Below are positions 1 to 12,359 of a stretch of 64,000 nt of DNA, one piece after another. The translations under genes and the position numbers were made by a program. Numbering within the stretch: position 1 is the stretch's first letter; the number at the start of each line of letters is the position of its first letter. Source of the stretch: Prorocentrum cordatum (taxonomy: Eukaryota; Sar; Dinophyceae; Prorocentrales; Prorocentraceae); assembly GCA_963575745.1 (NCBI GenBank), contig CAUYUJ010014194.1, forward strand, positions 238,501 through 302,500, read 5' to 3'. The notes under the pieces were generated by a model. That model was not told where the DNA came from. It worked only from the letters and a program-made list of their open reading frames with translations, and did no database searches.

Positions 1-685
1 GCCACGACCAATCCCGAAATCTGGCCAAAACCGATCCCACATTCCTCCGCGAAACATAACGCAAGTTTGTCCCGCGCCGCGTCGGCACCCCCAGACCCCT
101 AAATTTCAGTGTCGATGCCGAAACACACGCGACTTGTTTCTTACCGTCGGCGTTCGCGGACCGCGCCGCGCGCGCAAGTGAACATTGAAATTGGGGGCGC
201 GGGGGGGGGGGGGAGGGGGGCGGGAAAACTTGCGTGAAGTTTCGCGGAGGGTTGCGAAACCCGAAACCTGGCCAAAACCGATCCCAGGGTCGCTCCCAGC
301 AGCCCGTCCCGAGCAGCCCTGCACCCCGGGCCGCCTCTCGACGGCCCAATGAGGGGCCTGGAGCGGGCCTCTGGGGGCCAACGAAAACACTGCGAGGGGC
401 CTGATCGACGCTCGAAGCTCGATCGATCGACTGACACGGCCGATCGAACGATCGAAGTTTGACCGATCGACAATCTGACACGACCGATCGATCGAAGTCC
501 GATCGATCGATCTGGTCAAGACCGGTCCCGGGCTCTCTCCCAGCAGTGCGTCCTGAGCAGAGTCCTGCGTCCCCGACCGCCTCTCGACGGCCTAAGGCCA
601 AAAGGGGCCCAGCGTGGGCCTCCGGGGGCCAACCAAACGTTGTGAAGGATCTGATCGACGCTCGAAGCTTGATCGATCGATTGAC
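1..685. repeat. Tandem units of about 247 bp with CGATCGATCG clusters
   Basis: A head motif of the form TGGCCAAAACCGATCCC recurs near 20, 265 and, with changes, 512. Units two and three share about 170 bp, including the segment CGCCTCTCGACGGCC, and both end in a cluster of overlapping CGATCGATCG motifs (about 405-450 and 650-685). The same CGATCG cluster returns at 1157-1235 on the far side of the ATG microsatellite, so the microsatellite seems to have expanded inside this repeat. No coding signal was recognised. Confidence 0.6.
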
Positions 686-695
686 GATGATGCTA

Positions 696-770
<75 letters not shown>

Positions 771-1049
771 CTGATGCTGATGCTGATGCTGATGCTGATG
801 CTGATGCTGATGCTGATGCTGATGCTGATCATCATCATGATGTGGATGTTCATGTTGATGATGAGGATGAAGATGATGACGATGCTGATGCTGATGCTGA
901 TGCTGATGGTGATGCTGATGTTGATGATGATGATGTTGATGATGATGCTGATGATGATACTCATGCTGATGCTGATGATAATGAGTATAGTGATGGTACT
1001 GATGATGGTAATGATGATGCTAATGATTATGATTATGATGATGATCATC

Positions 1050-1133
<84 letters not shown>

Positions 1134-1156
1134 AGCAACATGATCATCATCATCAC
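686..1156. repeat. Compound ATG/CTG/CAT microsatellite
   Basis: The tract runs (ATG)n, then (CTGATG)n, then interrupted GATGAT/GCTGAT repeats, then (CAT)n and a short CAG run. Its reading frames give poly-Met, poly-Asp, poly-His or poly-Ile, which are artefacts of the repeat and not proteins. Confidence 0.95.
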
Positions 1157-1309
1157 CGACTGACCGAACGATCGAAGCTCGATCGATCGACCGACCTGGC
1201 ACGACCGATCGATCGAAGTTCGATCGGTCGATCGCACGGCGGTGGCCACGACGATGACAGCGACGGGGGCGCGGCGGTCCAGCCCACGCCGCTGGGGGCA
1301 GGGATGGGG

Positions 1310-1650
1310 GAGGAGTGGGAGGGGGAGGAGGAGGGAGGAGGAGGAGGAGGAGGAGGAGGAGGAGAGGAGGAGGAGGAAGGAGGAGGGGGAGGAGGACGGG
1401 GAGGAGGTGGAGGCGGAGGAGGAGGCGGAGGAGGGAGGAGGGAGGAGGAGGAGGAGGAGGAGGAGGAGGAGGGGGAGGGAGGAGGAGGAGGAGGAGGAGG
1501 AGGAGGAGGAGGAGGAGGAGGAGAGGGGGAGGAGGAGGATGAGGAGGAGGAGGAGGGGGAGGAGGAGGAGGAGGAGGAGGCGGAGGAGGAGGAGGAGGAG
1601 GCGGAGGAGGAGGAGGAGGAGGAGGGGGAGGAGGAGGAGGATGGGGGGCG
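1310..1650. repeat. (GGA)n microsatellite
   Basis: About 330 bp of GGA units with scattered interruptions. The purine-only strand gives poly-Gly, poly-Glu or poly-Arg frames in each direction, which explains the long ORFs here. Confidence 0.95.
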
Positions 1651-1854
1651 TGCCGTGGGCAGGGGCGGAGGGGCGCCTCAGGCCGCCGGCGGGCTTGGCC
1701 ACGGCGCCTGAGGCGCGGCGGGGCCCTGGCGCCCGAGGCGCAGGCCACCGAGCGCACACTGTTCAGTCGTGAATTCTTCGGAGGGTCTTTGATTTTTGTT
1801 GGGGGGCCAAGCTCCTTTCACTTCTGATCCTTCTGCCCTGGGCCTCGCCAGGGC

Positions 1855-2075
1855 TCGTTTCGATTCCTCCGATTCGATTCGATTCGACTTCGATGGCTTC
1901 CGATTCCGATTCGATTGGACTTCGGATTCCGATTTGGGCTCCGATTCCTTACTGGAGGCATATTCGCCTGCCGATGTCCGCCGATTCGACTTTTCCCGAC
2001 TCGGCCGCCGATTTCCGCCGATCCGACTCATTTCGATCGCCGATCCGACTTATCGATTCGATTCTGGGCTCTCCT
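1855..2075. repeat. Degenerate GATTCG/GATTCC minisatellite
   Basis: Short units such as GATTCGATTC and CCGATTCCGATTCG recur with changes for about 220 bp. The apparent Asp/Ser/Phe-rich ORFs follow the repeat and share no family features. Confidence 0.7.
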
Positions 2076-2293
2076 GCCTCGCTTCCCGGCCACCGGGGGG
2101 CCAGGAACGATCTAGCAACGAGCACAGCTAGAAATGGGCACGGTTGGAACTGAACGACGTGTACTCTCGAAGAAGAAGAAGAAGCAGAAGAAGCAACAAC
2201 ACAAACAAACAAAAAACGTCACCCCCCCCCAAAAAAGAAACCCAAATCCAGAAACAACAAACAAATAAAAAAACACATAGCCATAAACCTAAG

Positions 2294-2433
2294 CTTGTGG
2301 CGCTCCGCGCGGGTTTCTTGGATCCGCGCTGGGTCCGTCTGGCGGCGCCTCCGGTGCCGCCCCTGGCGCGCTCCGCGCGCCGGGGTGGGGGTTCCGGCGC
2401 GGATCCAAGAAATCCGCGCGGAGCGCCAACAGT
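2294..2433. mobile_element. Palindromic MITE-like element, family B copy 1
   Basis: The two ends form a long imperfect inverted repeat. The left arm contains GCTCCGCGCGGGTTTCTTGG and the right arm contains CCAAGAAATCCGCGCGGAGC, with a GC-rich centre. Related elements lie at 24522-24650 and 36022-36187. Recurrence at three unlinked places with the same arms points to a dispersed non-autonomous element. No clear target-site duplication was seen. Confidence 0.7.
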
Positions 2434-2808
2434 TTATGTTTATATGTTTTGTTGTTTCTCTTCCTCTGTTTTCACAAACGCCCGAAAACAACAATGTTTG
2501 CCTCGACGTATTGGATCGTGAACCCACCGCGGCGGATCCAGGCCGTTTGCGAGTAGTTACTTTGCGAGTCGTGGAACGCGCTTGTCTAGCAAGGGCCCTC
2601 TCCGCCGCGCCCCCCCGGCTCCTCCTGCTCCGACGCTGCGCAAGCTCTATGCACACGGGATTTAGGGATCCGCCGTCGTCGTCGCTGTTGTTGTGTTCAT
2701 CCTCGCCCTCTTCCCCCTCCTTCCCGGCCTCGTCTCCCTCTTTCACCTCCTCCTGCTTTCGATCGTGTTACTGCAAGCGCACAGGGTTTTATCTCATGCG
2801 ACCTCCTG

Positions 2809-4260
2809 ATGTTTTTTCCCCACTTGGTCCTTGGTCCTTGCGGAGGTCAAGGTGCTCACATTCGTCGTTGGTGCCTTCAAGGCCTTGAGCCACGAAGTGT
2901 TTGGGTCGAGGTTCGCTTCTACGGCTGTGAAGGTGTATGGTTCCTATGTGCTCGGGGTGTCATGCAAGGATGCCCAGGCTCTGGACTCTGGAAGCCTATT
3001 TGCGCTCGCTTTCGATGTGGTAATTCGGCTTCACCTTGCACGTCTATCTCATGCACACCCTCGGCGGCTTTGCTGATGATGTACGCACTTCCACGGGTGA
3101 CCTTCCTTAGTCCTATGCAATTTCATATTGGGGCGTGGCGGCTTGCTGAGCGTTCTGACGGGACGGCCCTTGACATCAAAGACAATGGTTGTCTTCAACA
3201 ACGCCTATTTTGAGAAGCAGTTCTGGGCCGACCTTGCCGTCTGGGGGATAGCGGATTTTGCTGGCCAAGCGGGGTCTCTTGGATTTTCCAGGGTCAAGGT
3301 TGTCAAACGGACTCATTGGACGAGGTCCCTAAACCCTGGCATGGTTAAGGCCATGGGCCAGTACAACAAAGTGGCATTCTCGATGCCTACCTTTGTGGCT
3401 CAGTTCTGCATGGCTCCGAGGCCGTTGTGTCGTTTGCTCGTTGTAGCCCTCGGATTTCTCTGACCACCTTTCTGCTTGAGGAATTAGAGAGCATGTCCTT
3501 GCGCGGGATATGCAAAACCTTTTTGTCGTGCAGCTACAGTTCGGGGCGCCATGATGAGCTCTTCTTTCTTCGATGCGATGTTTCATCTTCGGGACTCTGG
3601 GGAATTGGCCAGCCAAAACCCGCCGATGACTGCTTCCTTGCCTTATTTGGCCAGCGGTGGCGGCATAACTCTTTGATACAACAGTGCTGGGACACTCGCA
3701 AGACGTTGACGGTAATTCCTGCTATGCTTGTCCTGGGCATCCACCTTCATTGAATAAACATATTTCTAAAACGACATGGGGATACCTCTGATGGTTGTTC
3801 TCAGGTGTCGCTGCGACGCATTCGCAAGTGCAGGCCTGAACTTGCGCTTGAACACGTGCCTCGAGTTCTCCACACCTTTTCTCGGCTTGCCCCCTTCCTC
3901 CCGGGTTCTTCGTTCCGCCCTTATTCTAATAGTGGTGCAACACATGATGCACCAACTCCCGGTTTTGCATGCCCACGAAGGGGTGCATTGTTTGCGTCGC
4001 AGCCAAGGGCGGCTCGATGCTGCACACGATCGGTTGCCCTGTGTTTGATGTCGTTGGAGTTGCCCTTCCCCTGCTCTCCTTCTTCTCTGTGAATCCGACC
4101 ATGCTCGGAGCCTTGATTTCAAGTGCTTTGTATTTGCACATCGCCTTCAGCGTATGCCACGCGTTACGAGCGCTAGAACCTTCTCGGAATCATGTCCTGG
4201 CCACTGCTGTCGTCAGTGGCAGCAGCTCGTCCGGCGAGATGGCCGCTCGGGTGCCCTAGT
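2809..4260 (+). pseudogene. LINE fragment a: reverse transcriptase palm, thumb and zinc-knuckle tail
   Basis: Part of a non-LTR retrotransposon ORF2, broken by frameshifts. Near 2955-3000 a frame reads GVMQGCP, the RT motif B signature, continuing in another frame as LFALAFDVV. Near 3063-3085 the + strand reads GFADDVRTS, the motif C aspartate pair. From 3185 to 3465 a thumb-like stretch follows (AMGQYNKVAFSMPTF). Near 3975-4050 a CX2C...H...C segment (CIVC...LHTIGC) matches the zinc-knuckle tail common after LINE RT domains. The 5' half (endonuclease, first RT motifs) is missing, so this is a truncated, dead copy. It resembles fragment c at 36.9-38.8 kb. Confidence 0.75.
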
Positions 4261-5540
4261 TCGCTAGTGGCCCTCCGATTTAAAGCTCTTTGACTCCGCA
4301 TCTCGTCTCCAGCCCGTTTTTCCCGTATTTCGGAGGCTGTTGGTGTGGCCACGAGCTCTTTTCATTTATCAATCCCACAATCTTCTTCACCTGCCTAGCA
4401 CATGCTCATTTACCTCGATTTGCAATTAAGAGCCCCCCTGGGGTTGCCAGTATCATTCTAATTCGATGATTGATTCAGTGAGGAGGGACCGCTGAATGGT
4501 ATTTAGCACCCCGATATCGTTAATTGATTTAAAATTTCGCGGGGGGTGCAGCCGAGTAAAAGGAATAAAACAAGAGCCTTAATCGTGTTCTCATCGGCGA
4601 GTAACAATGTCTGGGTTCTTATCGACACTACGCAAAAGTGGCCAAGAGCCCACACCGACGGTGCAACACCATCAGACAGCCCATGGCCGATCTCAACATG
4701 TTATAGAGCGCCACCGTCGAAACAAATCATCAGATATGCGCGAATACCATTGGACAATCAGAGGGGCTACCATGGACACACCAGTGGCGCAAACATTGGA
4801 CCCCAATCGAGCACCATCGAACATAACGACCGATTCCAACCGATTTCCACATAAACACAATCACAAACACTGAACCACATCGTACAACAATCGGCACATA
4901 ATAAAGCAAACTTCAAATTTCAATCATATCAAACCAAGAGCATCACGAATTCGGCCAAAGGCACCAGTCGGGGCAAGCGGACGCACGCAGCAGTCGAGGG
5001 CGCTCGAGGGCGCTGCGAATTATCTGGGCACTGCGAATTCGAGGGCGCTGCGAATTATCTGGGCAGCATGACCACCTCTGGCGATCGCGCTGGCGCGGAG
5101 ATTGACCGCTGAATCTGGCAAGGGTGGAAGGCCCTCATGTGCATCAAACAAGAGTCGACCAATAACCAGCACTCTCTCCACAACGGGCTGCGGCTTGTTC
5201 AGAGCGTCGTTGCGCCGGCAGGGTTATACGGGCCATCGAGTTTAACGAGTGCGACGAGTGCCTAACATAAGCTCCAAACGACACAGAGGCGGATACTCCA
5301 GGTGATCAGTTTCATTAGTTGTTTTGCCGATCGGCGCGGGCCCTCGCAGCCCCCCCTCCCCCCCCCCATGGAGTAGATCTTGGCTGTTTTTGGGCGCCTG
5401 TTTCGAGCGGGAGGAGTCTCCCCCATAGGACGTACTGCTGCTAACAGTCGCACGAAGTAGAGGTCTGGAGCCAGACCCCCCCCTCCCCCCTCCTTTCTCC
5501 CCACTGTCGAAGCGCCGAATTTCTATAAACAAAAAAAAAA
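4261..5540. other. Non-coding, relatively AT-rich stretch
   Basis: No gene was recognised. The part from about 4360 to 4930 is noticeably more AT-rich than the surroundings. A 25-bp direct repeat (containing GCTGCGAATTATCTGGGCA) occurs at 5006-5030 and again at 5041-5065. Short ORFs here lack any family signal. Confidence 0.5.
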
Positions 5541-5979
5541 CTCACCAGATGGTTCTCGGTGCTGGGCGGCGCAGAGCACGGGGCAGCGTGGACCCAGAGG
5601 CGGTGCCGTCTTCGAGCGCGAGCAACGACAATGCAGAGAGCAGTTTTGCTTCGACCAGGGATCTCGACGGCAGCGTAGCAATCGACGACCTTGAACCTTG
5701 GGTTGGGTGGATGCGACGGGGGACCCATAAGCTGGAACACGTTACGAAGCTGCCAATGTATGATTTGATGGTTGCGTGGAGACGCGAAGCGTGCGATTCG
5801 AAGCCCGCGTCGCCCTCGCGACGCCAGACCCATGGGCTAGTAAGATTATTCCGTGGGCGGCGCATGGGGGCGCTTGGAAGAGCCTCGAACACGGGGGCGG
5901 CGCCGTGGTGGACAGCGCAAACGTCGGGAACACAGTGCTTGTTTGTAGCTCGAGATCGCAATTCCAGGCGCAGCTACAA

Positions 5980-7150
5980 CGCTGAGACCAGGGGCGGGCG
6001 AGCCGCTGCAGCAGGTTTTGGCGCTGCTCAGCGAACGGGTGCGAGAGGGAGCTGGGGACCAGCGTCATCAGCTACAACGATGGGATCAGCGCCCGCGATG
6101 CGAGACGGACAAACCGCGGCAGCAGGCTCCGACGCCATTCAGCGAGCTGCGGCGAGAGGAAGGTGGCGACCAGCGTCATCAGCTACAACGATGAGATCGG
6201 GATCATCGCCTGCGATGAGAGACAGGCGAGCAGTGACAGCAGGCTCCAGCGCTGCCCGGCGCCACTGCGACAGGAAGCTGGAGACCAGCGTCATCCGTTA
6301 CGACGCGGGGATCGGACGCGCCGCGGCCGCATGCTCTGGCGCTGCGCGGCGAGCTGCTGCGAGTGGAAGCTGGAGTCCAGCTCGATGAGGCGCAGCGCTG
6401 GGATCAGCGCCTGCGGTTCGATACGGGCGAGCCGCGGCTGCAGGCTCTGGCGCTGCTCGGCGAACTGCTGCGAGAGGGAACAGGGAACCAGCGTCATGAG
6501 CTCCGACGCTAGCTAGGATCAGCGCGTGCGATGCGAGACGGTTGAACGCGGCAGCCGTTTCCTGCGTGGCGCAGCGGGCTGCGGCGGGAGAAGCTCGGGG
6601 CCAGCGTCATCAGCAGCGACACTAGGATCAGAGGCTGCGGCGCGAGACGGGCGAACCGCGGCGGAGCGCTCCAGCGCCGCTCAGCGACCTGCTGCGAGGG
6701 GGAGCTGGAGACCGGCGCCATCGGCGACGACGCTGGGACCAGCACCGGCGAGGCGAAATGGGCGAGCCACGGCGGCAGGTTTTGGCGCTGCTTAGCGGGG
6801 GGCTGCGAGAGGGCGCTGGAGTCCAGCGCAGCGTTGCTAGTATCAGCTACAACGCTGGGATCAGCGCCCGCGATGCGAGACGGGCGAGCCGCGGCAGCAG
6901 GCTCAGCGCGGTCCAGCGAATCGCTGCGAGAGAAAGGTGAAGACCAGCGTCTTCAGCTACAATGCTGGGACCAGCGCCCGCGATGCGAGACCTCCGCGGC
7001 ATCGGGCCCCGGCGCGACCAGCGTCGCCGCCGGCGGCGCGAGAGAGCCGAGCCGTCGCGGCGGGCCCGATCTGCCCCGCGGGCATTTGCTAGAGGAATCT
7101 GGAGATCAGCGTCACCAGCTACAAACATGCGAAACGGGCGAGCTGCGGCG
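5980..7150 (+). pseudogene. Decayed PPR-derived tandem array, about ten units of roughly 111 bp
   Basis: A unit containing AGCGTCATCAGCTACAAC followed by GGGATCAGCGCC recurs with starts near 6061, 6172, 6287, 6377, 6490, 6602, 6711, 6811, 6946 and 7100. In frame this reads SVISYNxGISA, the helix A start of dinoflagellate pentatricopeptide (PPR) repeats. The middle of each unit still resembles the codons for QQALALLSE but now sits in a different frame. Spacing is near 111 bp instead of the 105 bp of an intact 35-residue PPR, so each unit carries compensating indels. PPR proteins normally bind RNA in plastids and mitochondria; this copy cannot. One frame is open at 5549-6388 (279 codons) but does not encode PPR helices. 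It could be a PPR-derived minisatellite or the body of a dead gene. Confidence 0.7.
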
Positions 7151-9825
7151 GCTTGCGAGCGCGTCGAGGGCCCGACGAAGCTTCCGCGGCGGCGCGAGCG
7201 GCCTTTCGTCTGGCCGATGGGACCTGAAGCTCCGGAAGTCCCCAGACTGGCCCGGCTTGAGAACCGCGCCCTCCAGGAAGATCGCGCGGGCCATGGGCGG
7301 CCGGGCAGCCGCAGAGCGCGCCCTGCACGAGAGCGTCCGACCGGGGCCGCCCCGAGCGAACCGCTCGACCTCGTGGAGAAGACAGTCTGCGAGGCAGCAG
7401 AGGGGCCCTTGAAGGTGGCTGCGAGCGCGAGCACCGGCGGGCCTCCGCGCGAGCTTGCGGAGCGGGGGCCCGGCTTGCGCGCGCTCGGCCTTCGGCCCGC
7501 GGCCGCGCCCTCGCCGCGCGCGCGCCGTCGGGGCGCCGCCGCCTCGCAGCCCATCGGCCGCCCCTCGCGGCCCCTCGACCGTCCGTCGCTCGGTCGCCGT
7601 CGGGGCGTCGCTGCCCCCCCAAGGGCTAGGGCGGGGCCCCGCTGCTGTGACCTCCTGGCTGGCGGCCGCGGTGGCCCCCCTGCCCCTGGGGGGGCCGAGG
7701 CGGAGCCCGCTCGACGCGCGCCCCCGCTCGGCCTCCCGCGCCGTCGCCGACTGGGGCGGGCCGCCCAGGCCAAACGCAGCCGGCCGTTCAGTCCAAGCGT
7801 CGGGAGAGCCGCCGGGGTCGTCGCCGCGGCGTCGACGCGGCTTCTTTCTGCGTCGTCGCCGCCTGCGCCTTCGCCGCGTCGCCGGGTGGAGCGGCCGTCC
7901 AGGCCAGATGTTCGGGGGCCTACGGCGCGGCTCGCGGCGTCGAGGCCATCGCCTGGCTGCCAGGGTCAACGCCGCTTGCGTTGGCGCGGCCCCTTCGCAG
8001 ACGGTGGGTCTGGCGGCGGAGATGACTGCGCTTCGCGGTCGCTGTCTGGGCCGGCGGTTTGTCTTTCTCCCGGCTAGGACGGAGGGCGCGAAGACCGGCT
8101 CTCGAGGGCCTGCGCCCAGGTCTCGCCGCCGCGGCTAGCCCCTCGGCGCCGCGCTTCGAGGGCGGGGAGGCAAGTTCTCGTCGGGCGCGCGGGAAACCCC
8201 TCGCGGCCGGCGAGCGCTCCCGCGGCGAAGGCGCCCACCCCGCCCTTGGGGCCCCATCTTCTGCCGCGGGCGGGGGATAGGGTCCAGGGCGGGCAGGGCA
8301 GTCCTCGCGCTGGCGCGCCTCCGGGGTCGTCGTGAACCCCACCCTGCAGGTCATCCGCCGCGGGCGGGGGTGGGGGCCCAGGGCGGAAGGGGCGCCCCAA
8401 CCGCAGAGGGCCTTATGGAGGATGGGCAGGGCTTCGGGACCGCGCCCTCGCATTCTGCGCCGCGGGCATGCCTTCTCGCGCGCCCGTTCGCGCGCTAGGT
8501 GGCTGGAGGCCTTCTGCGCCCTCGTGAGGGGAGGGGGCGCGGGGGCCCTGGGGCCGCGTGTTCGATCGCTCTGCCCCCCGCGGCGTTTCCGTGGCGCCGC
8601 TGCGTCGTCGCTGTCACGGTTGCCGCCGTCGCCGCCCCTTCCGGGCAGCGCCGTCCGTCGCGGTTGTCGTCGTCGGCGACGTCGTCGCCGTCGTCGCTGT
8701 CACCGTCGTCGTCGTCGGCCTTCGGCGCCGCCGCCGCCGTCGCCGCCGTCGCCGTCGTCGGCGCCCTGCTATCGTTTCGGCGGGCGTCGCCGCGCCGCAG
8801 CTGGCTGTTCAAGCCAAGTGCCGGGAGAGCCGCCGGGGTCGTCCCCGATGCGTCGACGCGGCCTCCTTCCTTGCATCGTCGCCGCCCGCGTCGTCGCTGG
8901 GCGGGGTGGCCGCCCAGGCCAAAGGCTCGAGGCTGGCTGTCCAGCACGAGCGCGCGGTGAGTGGCTCAACGAGCCCGGCCCGCACGGAAAGCGAGCCCAA
9001 CAGGCTGCGCGGTTTCGCCCTCAAGGCTCCGCGAGCTTCGCTCAGCCAGGTGGCGGGCGCCAGAAGCGGCGGGGCCCCGCGCGCCCCGATCGGGGCCGCG
9101 TCTTCGCGAAGACCGGCGCCGGAGGGCCTGCGCCCTAGCCTCGCCGCCGCCGCGACTACACCCTCGACGCCGCGCGTCGAGGGCGGGGAGGCAAGCCCTC
9201 CTAGCTGCCGCCGCGCTCGCGCCATCGCCGCTGGCGCCGGCGCCGCCGCCGCCGCAGCTGCTCCACCCTGGGTGCCCCGCACCAGGGGCCTAACAGGGAG
9301 AAGTGCGGGTCGCGGGCGGCGCAGGTCGAAGAAGGTGGGTGTCCCCCGCTGGACGGGCCCGTCGCGGCCCAGGGCGACCCCCCGACCCTGCGGGGAGGGC
9401 GGGCGGGTGGGGCGCGATGAGTCCGCCCAGCGGGCTGGAGGTGCGGCCAGAGCCCAACGCTTCGCGGCGCAACTTGTCTTCGGGAGCGCCCGAGCACGCC
9501 TGCTCGCTGGGCCCACTGCACAAAAACAACACCCATCGTCGACAACTCTTGGCGAGCCCCCTCCCCCTTGGGCGCCCTACAGCCACCAGGCGGCCGCCCC
9601 TGTGGTGCGGTCGTGTTTGCGGGGCCGCGGTGGCCAGGAAACGCCCAGGGGTCCTCGTGCTCACCATCTCCGCGCCGCGCCGCATACTCTATGCGGCATG
9701 AAACGAGTTTTGGAACTATACGTAGCACCCCGCAATTGCGGATAAGAGTGAGGGGGCGGGCGCGGGCGACGCGGGCGTCGTCGAGCCGGCCGACCTTGTG
9801 GCCCCCACCTTCCCTGTCGATGGCG
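7151..9825. repeat. Very GC-rich block with a degenerate 1.02-kb duplication
   Basis: Segment 7785-8200 is partly repeated at 8803-9210. Shared words include GGGAGAGCCGCCGGGGTCGT, GCGTCGACGCGGC, GCGAAGACCGGC (8088 and 9107) and GAGGGCGGGGAGGCAAG, giving an offset near 1019 bp. A GCC/GTC trinucleotide-rich stretch lies at 8600-8775. Several long ORFs overlap on both strands, but all are Ala/Arg/Pro/Gly-rich, as any GC-rich sequence would give, and none shows a family motif. Confidence 0.6.
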
Positions 9826-9828
9826 CTC

Positions 9829-10160
9829 TCTTCCTCCTCCTCCTCCTCCTCCTCCTCCTCCTCCTCCTCCTTCTCTTCCTCGTCTTCGTCCTCGTCCTCA
9901 TCGTCATCGTCCTCCTCCTCCTCCTCCACCTTCCATCATCGTCCTCCCATTGTCGTCCTTCCCCTCATCGGCCTCCACCATCGTCCTCCAATTGTCGCCC
10001 ATCATCATCATCGTCCTCTCCCTCCTCCCCCTCCTCAGCCTCCTCGTCCTCCTCCTCCCCCTCCTCCCACTCCTCAGCCTCCTCGTCCTCCTCCTCTTTC
10101 TCTATATTATCCTTGCAGCTTCTCTTCTTCCGCGTCCTCCTCGTCCCCTGTTTACTCCTC
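9829..10160. repeat. (CTC)n-rich tract
   Basis: CTC/TCC units with interspersed ATCGTC and TCCTCAGCC segments. Frames give poly-Ser, poly-Leu and poly-Pro. No gene was recognised. Confidence 0.9.
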
Positions 10161-10361
10161 CTGCCTCCCCCTCCTTCCCAAGATAACGGCAACGCAATCC
10201 TTTTGTCCACTTTATGCTCCCCGACTTCTCTGATCAAGGCAACCCGCCAGGGCAAAGTTGCTGGACGGGCTGGTGTGGATGCGCGGTGCTTGAAGAGGTC
10301 GTTGCGGGCTCAGACGGCATGCGCAAATCCGCCGCCGCGCTTGTGCGGCATTGGTTTGTTC

Positions 10362-10690
10362 AGTGAACGTGGTTTGGGTCGGGGGTGGGTCGCGGGCTCT
10401 CCACCTCCACCTGGGAAAAATGCAAAAAGAGTCCGCCGCAGGCGCCGAAAAAATTAGTTTGTACACTGAACGTGGTATGGGTCGCGGGTGGGCCGCGGGT
10501 TTTCCACCGGGAGCGAATGCAAACGATGCCCGCCGCAGGCGCCGAAAAATGTGTTTTGTACCCTGAACGTGGTTTTGGGTTGCGGGTTGGTCGCGAGTTG
10601 GTCGCGGGATGGGTCGCGGGCTCTCCACCTGGAAGGAATGCAAAAAAAAAGCCCGCCGCAGGCGCCGAAAATGGTGGTTTGTACCTTGAG
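10362..10690. repeat. Three tandem units of about 100-125 bp
   Basis: Each unit starts with a TGAACGTGGT box (10362, 10463 and 10564; a fourth, TGAGCGTGG, at 10687) and carries CCGCCGCAGGCGCCGAAAA near its end. The units differ mainly in the number of GGGTCGCGGG blocks, which leads directly into the minisatellite that follows. Confidence 0.8.
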
Positions 10691-11078
10691 CGTGGTTTGG
10701 GTCGAAGGTGGGTCGCGGGTGGGTCGCGGGGTGGGCCGCGGGCGCGTCGCGGAAGGGTCGCGGGTGGGTCGCGGGTGGGTCGCGGGTGGGTCGCGGGTGG
10801 GTCGCGGGGTGGGCCGCGGGCGGGTCGCGGGGTGGGTCGCGGGCGGCTCGAGGGTGGGTCGCGGATGGGTCGCGGGGTGGGACGTGGGGTGGGTCGCGGG
10901 GTGGGTCGCGGGTGGGTCGCGGGTGGGTCGCGGGTGGGTCGCAGGGTGGGTCGCGGGGTGGGTCGCCGTGTGGGTCGCGGGATGGGTCGCGGGTGGGTCG
11001 CGGGTGGGTCGCGGGTGGGTCGCGGGGTGGGTCGCGGGGTGGGTCGCGGGTGGGTCGCGGGGCGGGTTGCGGGTTGGA
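10691..11078. repeat. GGGTCGCGGGT minisatellite with a 10/11-bp monomer
   Basis: About 36 copies of GGGTCGCGGGT or GGGTCGCGGGG with few changes. The minus strand reads THPRPTRDPP repeats and the plus strand GSRVGRGW repeats; both are artefacts. A short CAA-rich run follows at 11085-11120. Confidence 0.95.
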
Positions 11079-11120
11079 CGGCGACAACAAACAACAACAA
11101 ACAACAAACAACAACAAGAA

Positions 11121-11412
11121 TCCGCACTGCGGAATTTCGCTTCAGCCACGCACCCAGGGACAGTGAATGACCGTTCGGCCCCCTCACTCTGAGATCGGCT
11201 CAATGAAAATTTTGTGCATTTTCACCATGGCGCCCGCGAGCTAAAGCCGACGGAAGTAAAACGCGGCGGAAGATGGCGGAAGGCCGTCGGAAGGCTTCCG
11301 GAAGACAGCGGAAGTAAATGACGCCCCGTCCGAACCCCCGTGCCCCCGCAGAAGCCTAGCAATGTAGTCTTCTGCCGTGGGCCGGGCGGGATCCCGCCTA
11401 ACCTCTTCTCTT

Positions 11413-11447
<35 letters not shown>

Positions 11448-11452
11448 TTTTT

Positions 11453-11504
<52 letters not shown>

Positions 11505-12355
11505 ATATATATATATATTATAATGTTAATTCAGCCAGGCAAAAATCCCACCCATTAGAAACAGGGTAAACAAATATCCCGGGTCGGTCACGGATCCCGC
11601 CATGCTGGGATCGGTTCGAAGTCAGGTGGGGCACCGAAGTTGCAGCATTCCTGCCATGTCAGGATCGTCTTGAGGTCGTTCTGAGATCATATCGTGGTCA
11701 TGTTTGGATCGCGCAGCCGTCGCGTGTTCATTATGTGTCCACCTTGGGCGCGCGTGGATCTATATTGTTGCCATCGGGCTACCTCGGGGTCATTCGTTGC
11801 TCACGTGTTTGGTCATCGCCGAATCGGCCTGAGACGGTCCAGAACCCATGGTGGGATCGTGTTGGGGTGGCGTCATCCCACGGTCGTCTGGATGGTATCG
11901 TCTGTGGCCCCAGGCCCACCTGGAACCATTTTGTGGCCATGGGGACGTTTTGGGATCGCGCGCGCGGGCGAGCGCCAAACACACGCGCGCGACAACTCGT
12001 CTCGCCGATGGGTGCACAAACACATTTTTCTCGTTCGCGTTTCCAAGGCAACTTTCGTTGGGGCCAAGTACGTGGTACTCCAATGTTCCCACTATTCTTT
12101 TAGGTGCGGTTGCTCGAAGAGGGAAGGGCCGCAGCACGGGCCGCGCAGTCAGTCGTGAGCCCTTGGGTGGCTCGCAGGCGTATGCCTGCGCGGCGTCTGG
12201 GGGTTCGCCACCGTTCGGGGGCGGCGCTGGTCCAGCCAGTTGGGGCCACTTCATTTGTTCAAGGTTCACCCGCTCCGTTTTACGTCGAGTGATTTGCCAG
12301 TTGTTTGGTGCGGGGCTCGAGCAGCTCATTAGAACTCCCCGCGCACAGCTCATTG
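11121..12355. other. Non-coding stretch with CT and TA dinucleotide runs
   Basis: A (CT)n run occupies about 11410-11500 and passes into a short (TA)n at 11502-11522. Nothing coding was recognised in the remaining 1.1 kb. Confidence 0.6.
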
Positions 12356-12359
12356 TTCA

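Noticed and set aside
614-1711. Long ORFs of poly-Asp, poly-His, poly-Gly/Glu on both strands
   Set aside because: They are translations of ATG/CAT and GGA microsatellites; every frame of such repeats is open.
10212-11203. Minus-strand TRDPPATHPRP-repeat proteins
   Set aside because: Artefacts of the GGGTCGCGGGT minisatellite.
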